DNA from: Arthrobacter sp. AK04
Lineage (GTDB): Bacteria > Actinomycetota > Actinomycetes > Actinomycetales > Micrococcaceae
Length of the DNA: 64,000 nt
Assembly (NCBI RefSeq): GCF_021129155.1
Contig: NZ_JAJOMC010000008.1
Coordinates: 1 to 64,000, forward strand
Direction of reading: 5' to 3'
Numbering within the stretch: the stretch's first letter is position 1; the number at the start of each line of letters is the position of its first letter. The translations under genes were made by a program, and so were the position numbers. A model generated the notes under the pieces. That model saw nothing but the letters and a program-made list of their open reading frames with translations. It was not told the DNA's origin and did no database searches. Positions 1 to 10,700 of the stretch are shown in pieces.

Positions 1-21
1 GTCCCGAACCCCGGCCCCGCA

Positions 22-423
22 GTGCCTGTGGCTGTCCCGCCCGGCCCGGCCGCCGCCCCGTCGCCAAGCCCGCTTCCCGCGGACCTGGCCGCCGCGCTCA
101 AGCGTGACAGCGCCGGCCTGGTGGCCGCGGTGGTGCAGCAGTACGACACCAACGAGGTCCTCATGCTCGGCTGGATGGACGACGAAGCGCTGCACCGCAC
201 CATGACCACCGGGCGGGTCACCTTCTATTCGCGCTCCCGCCAGGAGTACTGGCGCAAGGGCGACACCTCCGGGCACGTGCAGTGGGTCAAGTCAGTGGCA
301 ATGGACTGCGACGGCGACGCACTGCTGGTACGGGTGGACCAGGTGGGCGCAGCGTGCCACACCGGCACCCGCACCTGCTTTGACGGCCGGGACCTCGCTG
401 TCACCACCGGCCAGGCTGGCTGA
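22..423 (+). CDS. hisI: Phosphoribosyl-AMP cyclohydrolase (histidine biosynthesis)
   Basis: HisI opens the adenine ring of phosphoribosyl-AMP, the third step of histidine synthesis, in the cytosol. The family signatures are all visible: [33 protein letters not shown] and the Cys/His-containing metal and active-site stretch CHTGTRTC near the C-terminus. The conserved core is about 110 residues, preceded by a Pro/Ala-rich tail. I used the GTG at 22, but no stop lies upstream in frame, so the true start may be outside the window. It lies just before trpE, as in other actinobacteria (hisI-trpE linkage, e.g. Mycobacterium). Identification is secure; only the start is uncertain. Confidence 0.93.
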   Translation: MPVAVPPGPAAAPSPSPLPADLAAALKRDSAGLVAAVVQQYDTNEVLMLGWMDDEALHRTMTTGRVTFYSRSRQEYWRKGDTSGHVQWVKSVAMDCDGDALLVRVDQVGAACHTGTRTCFDGRDLAVTTGQAG

Positions 424-436
424 AACTCTTCACGAC

Positions 437-474
437 CCGCAGTGAGCTGCGGTCACGCGGGGGAGGGCCCCCGC
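437..474 (+). promoter_or_regulatory. Two tandem hairpins in the hisI-trpE gap
   Basis: Two stem-loops lie directly after the hisI stop: 437-452 (CCGCAG-tgag-CTGCGG, 6 bp) and 457-474 (GCGGGGG-aggg-CCCCCGC, 7 bp). No U-run follows and no Trp-codon-rich leader peptide is visible between hisI and trpE. They may end or weaken read-through from hisI or shape the trpE leader. Their existence is direct; their role is inferred. Confidence 0.4.
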
Positions 475-534
475 AAGAACACCCAGACGCGCCGGCGCAG
501 ACGGCCCAACGAGAACAGGCGGAACAGCATAGCC

Positions 535-2097
535 ATGCAGGACCTTGGAATCATCAGCCCGGGCCTCGAGGAATTCCGGGAGCTCGCCGGGCACAGCCGC
601 GTCATCCCCGTCCGGCTCAAGGTGCTCGCCGACGCCGAGACCCCCATCGGCCTGTACCGGAAGCTCGCCAACGGCCAGCCGGGCACCTTCCTGATGGAAT
701 CGGCGGCTGTAGGCGGGGCGTGGTCCCGCTACTCCTTTATTGGCGCCAGGTCCAGGGCCACGCTGACCACCAAGGACGGCAACGCGCACTGGCTGGGCCA
801 GCCTCCCGCCGGCGTCCCGGTGGACGGCAGCCCCGTGGATGCCATCCGCGACACCATTGAGGCCCTCCGCACCGACAGGTTCGACGGACTGCCGCCCTTT
901 ACCTCAGGCCTGGTGGGATTCCTGGGCTGGGAAACGGTCCGGCACTGGGAACGCCTGGTCAGCCCGCCCGAGGACGACCTGCAGCTCCCGGAGATGGCGT
1001 TGAACCTGGTGACGGACATGGCGGTCCACGACAACGTGGACGGCACGGTGCTGCTCATCGCAAACGCCATCAACTTCGATGACAGTTCGGAGCGCGTGGA
1101 TGAGGCCTGGCACGACGCCGTGGCCAGGGTCAAGGCGCTGCTTGCCAAGGTCAGCACCCCCGTGGCCCAGCCCGTCTCGGTCCTGGCTCCGGCGGCACTG
1201 GACTTCGCCTCCAGCGTCCAGGAACGCTGGGACGAGGCCGAGTACCTGGCTGCCCTGGACCGCGGCAAGGAGGCCATCGTTGATGGCGAGGTGTTCCAGG
1301 TGGTGATCTCCCGCCGCTTCGAGATGGAGTGCCAGGCATCGGCCCTGGACGTCTACCGGGTACTGCGGAACACCAACCCGAGCCCCTACATGTACATCTT
1401 CAGCCTCGAGGACGCGGAAGGCCGCGAGTACTCCATCGTGGGCTCCTCGCCCGAGGCCCTGGTAACGGTGACCGGCGAGGAAGTCATTACCCACCCCATC
1501 GCCGGATCGCGCCCGCGGGGCAGGACGGTGGAGGCGGACAAGGCGCTTGCCGAGGAGCTCCTGGCGGACCAGAAAGAACGTGCCGAACACCTGATGCTGG
1601 TGGACCTCTCACGGAACGACCTGTCCAAGGTGTGCGTGGCGGGAACGGTGGACGTCACCCAGTTCATGGAAGTGGAGCGCTTCAGCCACATCATGCACCT
1701 GGTGTCCACGGTGGTGGGCAAGCTCTCACCCCAGGCCAAAGCGTACGACGTCCTCAAGGCGACGTTCCCGGCCGGCACCCTCTCCGGCGCCCCCAAGCCC
1801 CGTGCGCTGCGCCTCCTGGATGAACTCGAACCCCACCGCCGCGGCATCTACGGCGGAGTGGTGGGATACCTCGATTTCGCGGGCGACATGGACATGGCAA
1901 TCGCCATCCGCTCCGCCCTGATCCGCGACGGGCGCGCCTACGTCCAGGCCGGTGGCGGCATCGTGGCTGATTCGGTCAACGACACCGAGGCTTTGGAGAC
2001 CGTCAACAAGGCCGCAGCGCCCCTCCGCGCCGTCCACACCGCGGGCACGCTGCAGAACATCTCGGCGGACTCGCTGCCCGGCAGGTCGGACTCCTGA
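535..2097 (+). CDS. trpE: Anthranilate synthase component I
   Basis: TrpE makes anthranilate from chorismate with ammonia supplied by the TrpG amidotransferase; it is the committed step of tryptophan synthesis. The 520-residue product has the usual length. An N-terminal anthranilate-synthase region is followed by the chorismate-binding domain, with HPIAGSRPRG, LMLVDLSRNDLSKV, FPAGTLSGAPK and GGVVGYLDFAGDMD all present. I chose ATG 535 because family similarity begins there (MQDLGIISPG); the frame is open back to a GTG at 442, but that extension is a low-complexity Arg-rich stretch. The stop overlaps the next start by one base (TGATG), implying translational coupling. No trpG is seen in this window. 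Confidence 0.95.
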   Translation: MQDLGIISPGLEEFRELAGHSRVIPVRLKVLADAETPIGLYRKLANGQPGTFLMESAAVGGAWSRYSFIGARSRATLTTKDGNAHWLGQPPAGVPVDGSPVDAIRDTIEALRTDRFDGLPPFTSGLVGFLGWETVRHWERLVSPPEDDLQLPEMALNLVTDMAVHDNVDGTVLLIANAINFDDSSERVDEAWHDAVARVKALLAKVSTPVAQPVSVLAPAALDFASSVQERWDEAEYLAALDRGKEAIVDGEVFQVVISRRFEMECQASALDVYRVLRNTNPSPYMYIFSLEDAEGREYSIVGSSPEALVTVTGEEVITHPIAGSRPRGRTVEADKALAEELLADQKERAEHLMLVDLSRNDLSKVCVAGTVDVTQFMEVERFSHIMHLVSTVVGKLSPQAKAYDVLKATFPAGTLSGAPKPRALRLLDELEPHRRGIYGGVVGYLDFAGDMDMAIAIRSALIRDGRAYVQAGGGIVADSVNDTEALETVNKAAAPLRAVHTAGTLQNISADSLPGRSDS

Positions 2098-2789
2098 TGC
2101 CCGGTCCGGGACCCGGAACGGGGCAGGAACCCGCAGCAGGACAGGCAGGCGGAGCAGCGCGGGCAGGTGCAGGAGAGGCGGCAGCGGCGGGCAAGGGCCC
2201 GGCGGCGCCCGCCTGGGCACGCCGGTCCACGCTGGTGCTGCTCATCTCCGTCCTGGCGCTGGCGGTGTTCGGCACCACCACCCAGACCTGGATCAGCGTC
2301 ACCCTCGATCCCAACCAGCTTGGACAGGGCGGCGCCGCGCAGGAGCCGCTCCCGGTGCAGGGCAGCAAGGCGGCCACCGCCGTCACGGCCCTGGCACTGG
2401 TGGCACTCGCCGGCGGCCTGGCAGCCGCAATCGCGGGCAGGATTGCCCGGTGGATCATCACCGCCATCATCGTCCTGGCGTCCGCCGGAATCGTTGCTGC
2501 CGCTGCAACTGTCCTCACCAACCCGCTGGCAGCGGCCCAGGGTTCCATTGCCGAAGCCACCGGCGTCACCGGAAGCCAGGCCCAGGTGGCGGTCACCGCC
2601 TTCCCGGTCCTTGCCGTCGTTGCCGGATGCCTGCTGGCACTGGCAGCCCTGCTGATCGTCCCCGCGGGACGGTACTGGAAAGCGCGGACTAAATATGACG
2701 CACCGGCGCCCGGCAGTCCCGCGGCGGCAGGCCCGGTGGACGAGATCGACAGCTGGGACCGGCTCTCCCGCGGCGACGATCCCACCTGA
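2097..2789 (+). CDS. Trp biosynthesis-associated membrane protein
   Basis: A 230-residue protein of the actinobacterial family always found inside trp operons (TIGR02234-type, function unknown). A basic Pro/Gly/Ala-rich N-terminal tail of about 35 residues precedes four hydrophobic segments, roughly residues 42-65, 85-108, 115-138 and 160-184, and the C-terminus is polar. Its start overlaps the trpE stop by one base. The position between trpE and trpC suggests a role linked to tryptophan synthesis or export, but none has been shown to my knowledge. Identification rests on topology and context rather than on a catalytic motif. Confidence 0.85.
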   Translation: MPGPGPGTGQEPAAGQAGGAARAGAGEAAAAGKGPAAPAWARRSTLVLLISVLALAVFGTTTQTWISVTLDPNQLGQGGAAQEPLPVQGSKAATAVTALALVALAGGLAAAIAGRIARWIITAIIVLASAGIVAAAATVLTNPLAAAQGSIAEATGVTGSQAQVAVTAFPVLAVVAGCLLALAALLIVPAGRYWKARTKYDAPAPGSPAAAGPVDEIDSWDRLSRGDDPT

Positions 2790-2893
2790 CCCGGCCTGTA
2801 CCGGCCGCGGGCACCGGCAGCGCGCCGCCCGATAACCGGTTGCGGGCCAAAAAATGGCAGAATGTAAGCAGTATTCACCCTGAGGAGATTTCC

Positions 2894-3181
2894 ATGAGCA
2901 AAGCACCTGCGTCCGTTTCCAAGTCCGGCACCCGCACGGTAGCCCCGGGCGTCATCGACCACAGCCAGGAACTTGGCCACGGCAACAGCCCCGCAGCCTG
3001 GACCTGCGTCATCGTGATGCTGGTGGGCGCACTGATCATGTCAATCGCATTCGTCATTGCCAACACCCCCATCTTCATCGCCGGCGGCGGCGTCATGGTG
3101 CTGGGCCTGATCCTGGGCTACGTCATGCGCAAGGCAGGCTACGGCGTTGAAGGCAGCAAGCTGAAGAACTCCGGCCACTGA
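2894..3181 (+). CDS. HGxxPAAW family small membrane protein
   Basis: A 95-residue protein with the name-giving motif HGNSPAAW at about residue 35, followed by two hydrophobic segments (about 36-60 and 62-80) and a short basic tail. ATG 2894 is preceded by a good ribosome site GAGGAG at 2882-2887; an in-frame GTG at 2840 has no such site. The family is conserved in actinobacterial trp clusters and has no known function. The stop overlaps the trpC start (TGATG), so the two are probably co-translated. Confidence 0.85.
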   Translation: MSKAPASVSKSGTRTVAPGVIDHSQELGHGNSPAAWTCVIVMLVGALIMSIAFVIANTPIFIAGGGVMVLGLILGYVMRKAGYGVEGSKLKNSGH

Positions 3182-4002
3182 TGTCCACTGTTCTCGATGA
3201 CATCAACGCCGGTGTCAGGGAGGATATGGAGGCCCGGAAACGGCTTGTTTCGCTGGCTGAACTGAAGGACCTGGCCCAGGCCGCGGCACCTGCCCGCGAC
3301 GCCTGGGCAGCGCTCGGCGGCCCTTCACCGTCCCGGGCGGAGCTCAAAGTCATTGCGGAAATCAAGCGCCGCAGCCCTTCCAAGGGAGACCTTGCCGCCA
3401 TCGGCGACCCCGCCTCCCTCGCCAGGCAGTATGCCGACGGCGGTGCCTCCGTCATCAGCGTCCTCACCGAACAGCGCCGCTTCAGCGGGTCCCTCGCGGA
3501 CCTCGATGCCGTGCGGGCCGCCGTCGACGTTCCGCTCCTGCGGAAGGACTTCACCCTTGACGAGTACCAGATCTGGGAAGCCCGTGCCCACGGCGCGGAC
3601 CTGATCCTCCTCATCGTTGCCGCGCTCTCCGACGCCCAGCTCGCCGAGTTCAGCGCCCTCAGCCGGGAACTTGGCATGAACGTGCTGGTGGAGACGCACA
3701 CTGAAGAGGAAATAGAGCGGGCGGTTGCCGCGCAGGCGCGCATTATCGGCGTCAACGTGCGGAACCTGAAGACGCTCGACGTCGACCGTTCAGTCTTTGC
3801 CTCGCTGGCCGGGCAGATTCCGGCCGGGGCAGTAGTGGTCGCCGAGTCGGGCGTACGCGACGCCGACGACGTCACGCACTACGCCGCCAGCGGCGCCAAC
3901 GCCGTACTGGTCGGCGAGGCCCTGGTCAGCCACTCGACGCCGCGCGAGCGGATCGCCGAATTCAAGGCGGCCGGCGCCGCCGCTATTGCCGCCCGCGGCT
4001 GA
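3181..4002 (+). CDS. trpC: Indole-3-glycerol phosphate synthase
   Basis: This is a TIM-barrel enzyme that closes the indole ring from CdRP, the step before tryptophan synthase. It has 273 residues, typical for a stand-alone TrpC not fused to TrpF. The motifs AEIKRRSPSKGDL, LLRKDFTLDEYQI, GVNVRNLKT and AESGVRDADDV carry the known catalytic Lys and Glu residues and the phosphate loop. It is coupled to the upstream HGxxPAAW gene and followed by a 113-bp gap before trpB. Confidence 0.96.
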   Translation: MSTVLDDINAGVREDMEARKRLVSLAELKDLAQAAAPARDAWAALGGPSPSRAELKVIAEIKRRSPSKGDLAAIGDPASLARQYADGGASVISVLTEQRRFSGSLADLDAVRAAVDVPLLRKDFTLDEYQIWEARAHGADLILLIVAALSDAQLAEFSALSRELGMNVLVETHTEEEIERAVAAQARIIGVNVRNLKTLDVDRSVFASLAGQIPAGAVVVAESGVRDADDVTHYAASGANAVLVGEALVSHSTPRERIAEFKAAGAAAIAARG

Positions 4003-4115
4003 CGCCCACACCGGCGCAGGAGCGGAAGGCGGGGTTTGCCCCGCCCGGCGGTCCTGCCCGGCCAGCCCGCGGAACCACACTTTGAGAAACATCCAACTGG
4101 AACAGGACGGGACCG

Positions 4116-5456
4116 ATGGCTGAAGCACCCTCCGGCAACGCCGACAACGATACTGACAACAATGCCGCCGAAGCATTCCTGCAGGGCGGCTCCCTCAAGC
4201 ACGCCCCGGGGCCCTACTTCGGCAGCTACGGCGGACGCTGGATGCCGGAATCCCTGATCGCCGCGTTGGACGAGCTTGAGGACACCTTCAACAAGGCCAA
4301 GGCCGATCCCGAATTCCGGGCACAGATCGCGGACCTGAACAAGAACTACTCCGGCCGGCCGTCCCTGCTGACCGAAGCCAAGCGCTTCTCCCAGCACGCC
4401 GGGGGCGTCCGCATCTTCCTCAAGCGCGAGGACCTCAACCACACCGGATCGCACAAGATCAACAACGTCCTCGGCCAGGCACTGCTGGCCAAGCGGATGG
4501 GCAAGACCCGCGTCATCGCCGAGACGGGCGCTGGCCAGCACGGCGTGGCAAGTGCCACCGCCGCTGCCCTCATGGGGCTCGAGTGCGTGGTCTACATGGG
4601 TGCCGAGGACTGCCGCCGCCAGGCACTGAACGTTGCCCGCATGGAACTCCTTGGCGCCACCGTCATCCCCGTGACCAGCGGATCGCAGACCCTCAAGGAC
4701 GCCATCAACGACGCCCTGCGCGACTGGGTGGCCAACGTGGACAACACCCACTACCTCCTGGGCACCGCGGCAGGCGCCCACCCCTTCCCGGCCATGGTGC
4801 GCTACTTCCACGAGGTCATCGGCGAGGAAGCCCGCGCCCAAATCCTTGAGCAGGAAGGCCGGCTCCCGGACGCCGTCTGTGCCTGCATCGGCGGCGGCTC
4901 CAATGCCATTGGCATCTTCCACGGCTTCCTTGACGATCCGTCGGTGAAGATCTACGGCTTCGAAGCCGGCGGCGACGGCGTGGACACGGGACGGCACGCG
5001 GCCACCATCACGCTGGGCAAGCCCGGCGTCCTCCACGGTGCCCGTTCCTACCTCATGCAGGACGACGACGGCCAGACAATCGAGTCCCACTCGATCTCCG
5101 CCGGCCTGGACTACCCCGGCGTGGGCCCCGAGCACTCCTACCTGGCGGACATCGGGCGGGTCAGCTACGAGCCCATCACGGACAGCGAGGCCATGGAATC
5201 CTTCCGGCTGCTGTGCCGCACGGAAGGCATCATTCCCGCCATTGAGTCCTCCCATGCACTGGCCGGAGCCATCAAGGTGGGCCAGCGCCTTGCAGCCGAA
5301 GCCGAAGCCAGCGGCGGTACGGCACAGGACAAGATCGTGATTGTGAACCTTTCGGGCCGCGGGGACAAGGATGTGGCCACCGCAGCCGAATGGTTCGACC
5401 TGTTGGACAAGGATTCCGCCGAATCGGAAATCGGCAAAGAGGGGGAGCAGCTGTGA
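4116..5456 (+). CDS. trpB: Tryptophan synthase beta chain
   Basis: The PLP enzyme that joins indole and serine to make tryptophan, forming an alpha2-beta2 complex with TrpA. The PLP lysine lies in [10 protein letters not shown], followed by GAGQHGVAS and the glycine loop [10 protein letters not shown]. Length is 446 residues, with about 35 extra N-terminal residues before [14 protein letters not shown]. The stop overlaps the trpA GTG (GTGA), so the two subunits are translationally coupled. Confidence 0.96.
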   Translation: MAEAPSGNADNDTDNNAAEAFLQGGSLKHAPGPYFGSYGGRWMPESLIAALDELEDTFNKAKADPEFRAQIADLNKNYSGRPSLLTEAKRFSQHAGGVRIFLKREDLNHTGSHKINNVLGQALLAKRMGKTRVIAETGAGQHGVASATAAALMGLECVVYMGAEDCRRQALNVARMELLGATVIPVTSGSQTLKDAINDALRDWVANVDNTHYLLGTAAGAHPFPAMVRYFHEVIGEEARAQILEQEGRLPDAVCACIGGGSNAIGIFHGFLDDPSVKIYGFEAGGDGVDTGRHAATITLGKPGVLHGARSYLMQDDDGQTIESHSISAGLDYPGVGPEHSYLADIGRVSYEPITDSEAMESFRLLCRTEGIIPAIESSHALAGAIKVGQRLAAEAEASGGTAQDKIVIVNLSGRGDKDVATAAEWFDLLDKDSAESEIGKEGEQL

Positions 5457-6298
5457 CCACGGCACAGGCAACCAGCAAGTCAGCGGCGGCCATCGACAAG
5501 GCCCGTGCCGAGGGCCGCGCCGCCCTCATCGGATACCTTCCCGCCGGCTACCCCAGCGTGGAGCAGACCATCGCCGCCGGCATCGCCCTGGCGGAGAACG
5601 GTGCCGACCTCATTGAGATCGGCATTCCCTACTCCGACCCCGTGATGGACGGACAGGTCATCCAGGCCGCCACCACCGAGGCGCTGGCCAAGGGATTCAC
5701 CGTCAGCCAGGTGTTCGACGTCGTTCACGGCATCACCAGCAGGACCGATGCCGCCGTCCTGGTGATGACCTACTGGAACCCCGTGGTCCGGATGGGCGTG
5801 GACGAGTTTTCCCGCCGCCTGGCCGAGGCCGGGGGAGCAGGGCTCATCACCCCGGACCTCATCCCGGATGAGGCGGCCGAGTGGATGGCCGCCTCCGACA
5901 AGTACGGCCTGGACCGCGTGTTCCTTGTGGCGCCGTCCTCCACGCCCGAGCGCATGCAGCGGACGGTGGACGCCAGCCGCGGCTTCGTCTACGCCGTCTC
6001 CATCATGGGCGTCACCGGCGCACGGACCTCCGTCAGCACCGCGGCGAAGGACGTAGTGGCAGCAGCACACGCCGCCGGCGCTGAGCGCGTCTGCGTGGGC
6101 CTTGGCGTCTCCAACGCCGGCCAGGTCCGCGAGATCGCCGCCTACGCCGAAGGCGTCATCGTTGGCACCGCACTCGTGGCCGCAATCCGCGACGGCGGCG
6201 TCGACGCAGTTGCCGCCCTCACCAAGGACCTGAGCACCGGACTGAGCCGTGAGACCTTACTGGGCCGTGGCACCGGACTGACAGAGGAAGAAGCCTAG
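5453..6298 (+). CDS. trpA: Tryptophan synthase alpha chain
   Basis: The alpha subunit cleaves indole-3-glycerol phosphate and channels indole to TrpB. The catalytic Glu is in [16 protein letters not shown] and the catalytic Asp in [12 protein letters not shown]; the phosphate loop ends in GVTGART and GLGVSN. I chose GTG 5453, which overlaps the trpB stop and has GGGGGAG at 5441-5447; the longer frame opening at 5390 would run inside trpB. The product is 281 residues. Confidence 0.95.
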   Translation: MTTAQATSKSAAAIDKARAEGRAALIGYLPAGYPSVEQTIAAGIALAENGADLIEIGIPYSDPVMDGQVIQAATTEALAKGFTVSQVFDVVHGITSRTDAAVLVMTYWNPVVRMGVDEFSRRLAEAGGAGLITPDLIPDEAAEWMAASDKYGLDRVFLVAPSSTPERMQRTVDASRGFVYAVSIMGVTGARTSVSTAAKDVVAAAHAAGAERVCVGLGVSNAGQVREIAAYAEGVIVGTALVAAIRDGGVDAVAALTKDLSTGLSRETLLGRGTGLTEEEA

Positions 6299-6301
6299 TC
6301 A

Positions 6302-7456
6302 ATGCAGATCCTCCTTCAGGCAGCCGCACTGGTGCCGGCCAGCATTCCGAGCCCGGACTGGTCCGGGTTCGATATTCCCCTGCCCTGGGGAACGCTGCGC
6401 ATCCACGCCTACGCCCTCTGCATCCTGGCGGGCATCATGGTGGGCCTCTGGCTGACCTCCGTCCGCTGGGCCAAACGCGGCGCGCCTGAAGGCAGCGTCT
6501 GGGACATCGTGGTCTGGGCCATCCCCTTCGGCATCATCGGAGGCCGCCTCTACCACGTGGTGTCCTCGCCGGACGCCTACTTCGGCCCCGGTTTCGATGG
6601 CACCGGCGATCTTTCCCTCATTCCGCAGATCCAGCGGGGCGGCCTGGGCATCTGGGGCGCAGTAGTGCTGGGCGCCGTGGGCGCCTGGATCGGCTGCCGC
6701 CGCAGCGGAGTCAAGCTCAGCGCCTTCCTGGACGCCGCCGCGCCCGGACTGCTGCTGGCCCAGGCAGTGGGCCGCTGGGGCAACTACTTCAACCAGGAAC
6801 TCTTCGGCGGGCCCACCACCCTGCCGTGGGGCCTGCAGGTCGATGCCGACAATCCCAACTTTCCGGCCGGAACGCCGGCGGACACGCTGTTCCACCCCAC
6901 GTTCCTGTACGAATCGCTGTGGAACCTTGCCGGCGTCGTCCTCCTGCTCGCACTGGACCGGAAATTCAACTTCCGCCGCAGCAGGCTCTTCTGGCTGTAC
7001 GCCATGTACTACACGCTGGGCCGGGTCTGGATCGAGGCGATGCGGATCGATGATGCCGAGCAGATCGAACTGTTTGGCATCACCACCCGTCTGAACGTCT
7101 GGACCAGCATCTTCGTGTTCCTGGCAGCGCTCGTGGCCTTCATCCTGCTGGGAATGAAGAAGCGCACCGAGAGGGACACCGTGTATTTGCCGAACCGGGA
7201 ACCGGAGAAGGTGGCCGGTCCGAAAGAGGCAGCCGCCGCCGGCGACGACGTCCGTGATCCGGACCCTGTTGTCTCAGATAGTGAATCGCGTGATAATCTC
7301 CCTGATAACCAAAACGGTTCCCGGCGTGCTTCCGTGCCAACGGAAGAGGCCGCGGCTGCGCCGGCGGGCTCCACGCCCGGACCGGACGCAACGGCTTCCG
7401 GAAAGTCCGGCAGCACTGCCACAGGAACCGCGCCGGAAGCCGGCGCTACCAAGTAG
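6302..7456 (+). CDS. lgt: Prolipoprotein diacylglyceryl transferase
   Basis: An integral membrane enzyme that moves diacylglycerol from phosphatidylglycerol to the lipobox Cys of prelipoproteins. The signature GRWGNYFNQELFG is present at about residue 157, along with the N-terminal HAYALCILAGI segment and IGGRLYHVV; about seven membrane segments can be drawn. After the last one (about residue 283) there is a polar, Ala/Pro/Glu-rich tail of some 100 residues, as in many actinobacterial Lgt proteins. It starts 3 nt after trpA. The lgt-after-trpA order matches Mycobacterium tuberculosis. Confidence 0.94.
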   Translation: MQILLQAAALVPASIPSPDWSGFDIPLPWGTLRIHAYALCILAGIMVGLWLTSVRWAKRGAPEGSVWDIVVWAIPFGIIGGRLYHVVSSPDAYFGPGFDGTGDLSLIPQIQRGGLGIWGAVVLGAVGAWIGCRRSGVKLSAFLDAAAPGLLLAQAVGRWGNYFNQELFGGPTTLPWGLQVDADNPNFPAGTPADTLFHPTFLYESLWNLAGVVLLLALDRKFNFRRSRLFWLYAMYYTLGRVWIEAMRIDDAEQIELFGITTRLNVWTSIFVFLAALVAFILLGMKKRTERDTVYLPNREPEKVAGPKEAAAAGDDVRDPDPVVSDSESRDNLPDNQNGSRRASVPTEEAAAAPAGSTPGPDATASGKSGSTATGTAPEAGATK

Positions 7457-7720
7457 CGCGCGGGCCAGGCAGGGCAGCAGAGCCACCGCTCGAAGCGCCC
7501 AATCACCACAGCGTCGTGGCAGCGGGGCCACCCTGGACAGCATAGAGCTGCTGTCCGGTGTTGCCCGGGGCAGGGGCCTGCGTAACTGTTAGTTCAACAG
7601 GCCACGCTGACCTACAATTTCCAGTAAATAACACTTTGTTGTGCCCATGAGAGCGGCGCCCGACGAGTGGGGCCAACGGTGTCCCTTCCATACGCACGAT
7701 CAGGAGGAAGGACGTCTCCC
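7457..7720 (+). promoter_or_regulatory. lgt-gltB intergenic region, likely gltB promoter
   Basis: This 264-bp gap must hold the gltB promoter. A -10-like TACAAT is at 7613-7618, but I see no well-spaced -35 partner. AGGAGG at 7702-7707 is the probable ribosome site for gltB. I found no convincing GlnR-type or other operator and no riboswitch. Confidence 0.35.
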
Positions 7721-10700
7721 ATGACCCAAACTCTTCACACTCCCAGCTGGTCAGAACCGGACCAGCCTGAGACTGCCATGTCGCCGTTCAAGCGCTTCGC
7801 AGCGATGCCGGAGGCTGCCGGGCTCTACAACCCGGAGCAGGAGAAGGACGCCTGCGGTCTTGCGATCATCGCCACCCTCCGCGGCGAGCCCGGCTACGAC
7901 ATTGTGGACGCCGCCCTCACCGCCCTGCGCAACCTCGAGCACCGCGGTGCCGTGGGCGCGGACGAGGGCACCGGTGACGGCGCGGGCCTCCTCATGCAGA
8001 TCCCGGACGAGTTCTTCCGGGCTGTCACGGAGTTCGAACTTCCCGCTCCCGGCCAGTACGTGGCCGGCACGGCTTTCCTTCCCGCCGAACAGCGCGAGGC
8101 CGACGCCGCGAAGGCCGGCATCGAGGGCCTTGCAGCGGATGAGGGCCTGACGGTCCTTGGCTGGCGCGAAGTCCCCATCGTCGCTGACCTGGTCGGCGCC
8201 ATGGCCCGCGCCTGCATGCCGTACTTCGCCCAGCCCTTCCTGGCATCTGCCACGGGCGAGGAACTGGAACGCAACGAACTGGACTCCCGCGCATGGCGGA
8301 TCCGCAAGCGCGCCCAGAACAAGTTCGGCGTCTACTTCCCCTCGCTGTCTTCACGCACCATCGTCTACAAGGGCATGCTCACCACGGCCCAGCTGGAGCC
8401 GTTCTACCCGGACCTTTCGGACAAGCGCTTCAAGACCAAGCTGGCCATTGTCCACTCGCGCTTCTCCACCAACACCTTCCCGTCCTGGCCGCTGGCCCAG
8501 CCTTTCCGCACCATCGCCCACAACGGTGAGATCAACACCGTCAAGGGCAACCGGAACTGGATGCGCGCACGCCAGTCGCAGCTGGCCAACCCGCTGCTGG
8601 GCGACACCCCGGAAGAGCTGTACCCCATCTGCACCCCGGGCGCCTCGGACTCCGCGTCCTTCGACGAAGTGGCCGAGCTGCTGTGGCTGTCCGGCCGCCC
8701 CATCACGCACTCGATCATGATGATGATCCCCGAGGCCTGGGAAAACCACGCCACCATGGATCCGGCCCGGCGCGCGTTCTACGAGTACCACTCCCTGCTG
8801 ATGGAACCGTGGGACGGCCCGGCGGCTGTTTCCTTCACCGACGGCAGCCTGGTCGGCGCCACGCTGGACCGCAACGGCCTGCGCCCCGGCCGTTACTGGA
8901 TCACCGAGGACGGCTTGATCATCTTCGCCTCCGAGGTGGGCGTCATCGACGTCGAAGCCTCCAAGGTGGTCAAGAAGGGCCGCGTGTCCCCGGGCAAGAT
9001 GTTCCTGGTGGACACCGAGGCCGGCCGCGTCATCGACGATGAAGAGGTCAAGGCCGAGGTCGCCGCCGCCAACCCGTGGGCGGAGTGGGTCAAGGACAAC
9101 CTGATCGACCTCAACGAACTCCCCGAGCGCGAGCACGTGGTCCACACGGCCGCGTCCGTGAACATCCGCCAGCGCACCTTCGGCTACACCACCGAGGAAC
9201 TGAAGATCCTCCTCGGCCCCATGGCCCGCACCGGCGCTGAGCCGCTGGGTGCAATGGGCTCGGACACCCCGGTGGCTGTGCTGTCCAAGCGCCCCCGCCT
9301 GCTCTTCGACTACTTTGTGCAGTCCTTCGCGCAGGTGACCAACCCGCCGCTGGACGCCATCCGCGAAGAACTCGTTACGTCGCTGACGTGTGCCATCGGC
9401 CCCAACGGCAACCTCCTGGACACCAAGCAGGTCCGCCAGCCCCAGGTCCAGCTGCCGTTCCCGGTGATCAACAACGACCAGCTGGCCAAGATCGCGAACA
9501 TCGAGGATGCCGACGGCAACCGCGTTGCCATGAAGGTCCGCGGACTTTACCGCCCAGAGGGCGGCGAGAACGCGCTCCGTGCACGGCTCACCGAGATCTG
9601 CGAGCAGGTGTCCGGTGCCATCAACCGCGGCGTCCAGTACGTGGTGCTCTCCGACCGTGACTCCAACGCCCAGTGGGCGCCCATCCCGTCGCTGCTGCTG
9701 GTCAGCGCCGTGCACCACCACCTGCTGCGCAGCGCCAACCGCACCAAGACCGCCCTGGTGGTCGAAGCCGGCGACGTCCGCGAGACGCACCACGTGGCTG
9801 TACTGATCGGCTACGGCGCCTCCGCCGTCAACCCGTACCTGGCCATGGAGTCGGTGGAGCAGCTCATTGCTGCAGGGGACGTCACCGGGGTCACCCCGCA
9901 GGACGGCGTGTACAACCTGATCAAGGGCCTCGGCAAGGGCGTCCTGAAGATCATGTCCAAGATGGGCATCTCCACCGTGGCGTCCTACACCGGCGCCCAG
10001 ACGTTCGAGGCGCTCGGCCTGGGCCAGGAGCTGGTGGACGAATTCTTCGCCGGCACCCACTCGCAGCTTGGCGGCGTTGGCCTGGACGTCATCGCCGCGG
10101 AAGTTTCCGCGCGCCACCAGATGGCCTACCCCGAGGGCGGCATCGAGCAGCCCCACCGCCCCCTGCTGGGCGGCGGCGAATACCAGTGGCGCCGCGACGG
10201 CGAGCCCCACCTGTTCAACCCCGAGACCGTCTTCCGGCTGCAGCACGCAACCCGTGAGCGCCGCTATGACATCTTCAAGGCGTACACCAGGGGAGTGGAC
10301 GACCAGTCCGAGAACCTGATGACCCTCCGCGGCCTCCTCAAGTTCAAGAACGAGCGCCCGCCCGTTCCGCTCGAGGAAGTGGAGCCCGTCTCCAGCATCG
10401 TCAAGCGGTTCTCCACGGGTGCCATGAGCTACGGCTCAATCTCCCAGGAAGCCCACGAGACGCTGGCGATCGCCATGAACCAGCTCGGTGGCAAGTCCAA
10501 CACCGGCGAAGGCGGAGAGGACGTTGACCGCCTGCTCGACCCGAAGCGCCGCTCTGCCGTCAAGCAGATCGCTTCCGGCCGTTTCGGCGTGACCAGCCTC
10601 TACCTGACCAACGCCGACGACATCCAGATCAAGATGGCCCAGGGTGCCAAGCCCGGCGAAGGCGGCCAGCTGATGGCGCAGAAGGTCTACCCGTGGGTGG

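Noticed and set aside
3879..5471. Long open frame on the minus strand opposite trpB
   Set aside because: Shadow of a high-GC gene; no similarity, and trpB on the plus strand is certain.
7457..7720. Riboswitch or GlnR site before gltB
   Set aside because: A GTAAC/TCAAC pair is present but spacing and sequence do not fit a GlnR box, and no known riboswitch core could be drawn.
8351..10246. 631-codon open frame opposite gltB
   Set aside because: Antisense artefact of GC-rich codons; gltB is unambiguous.
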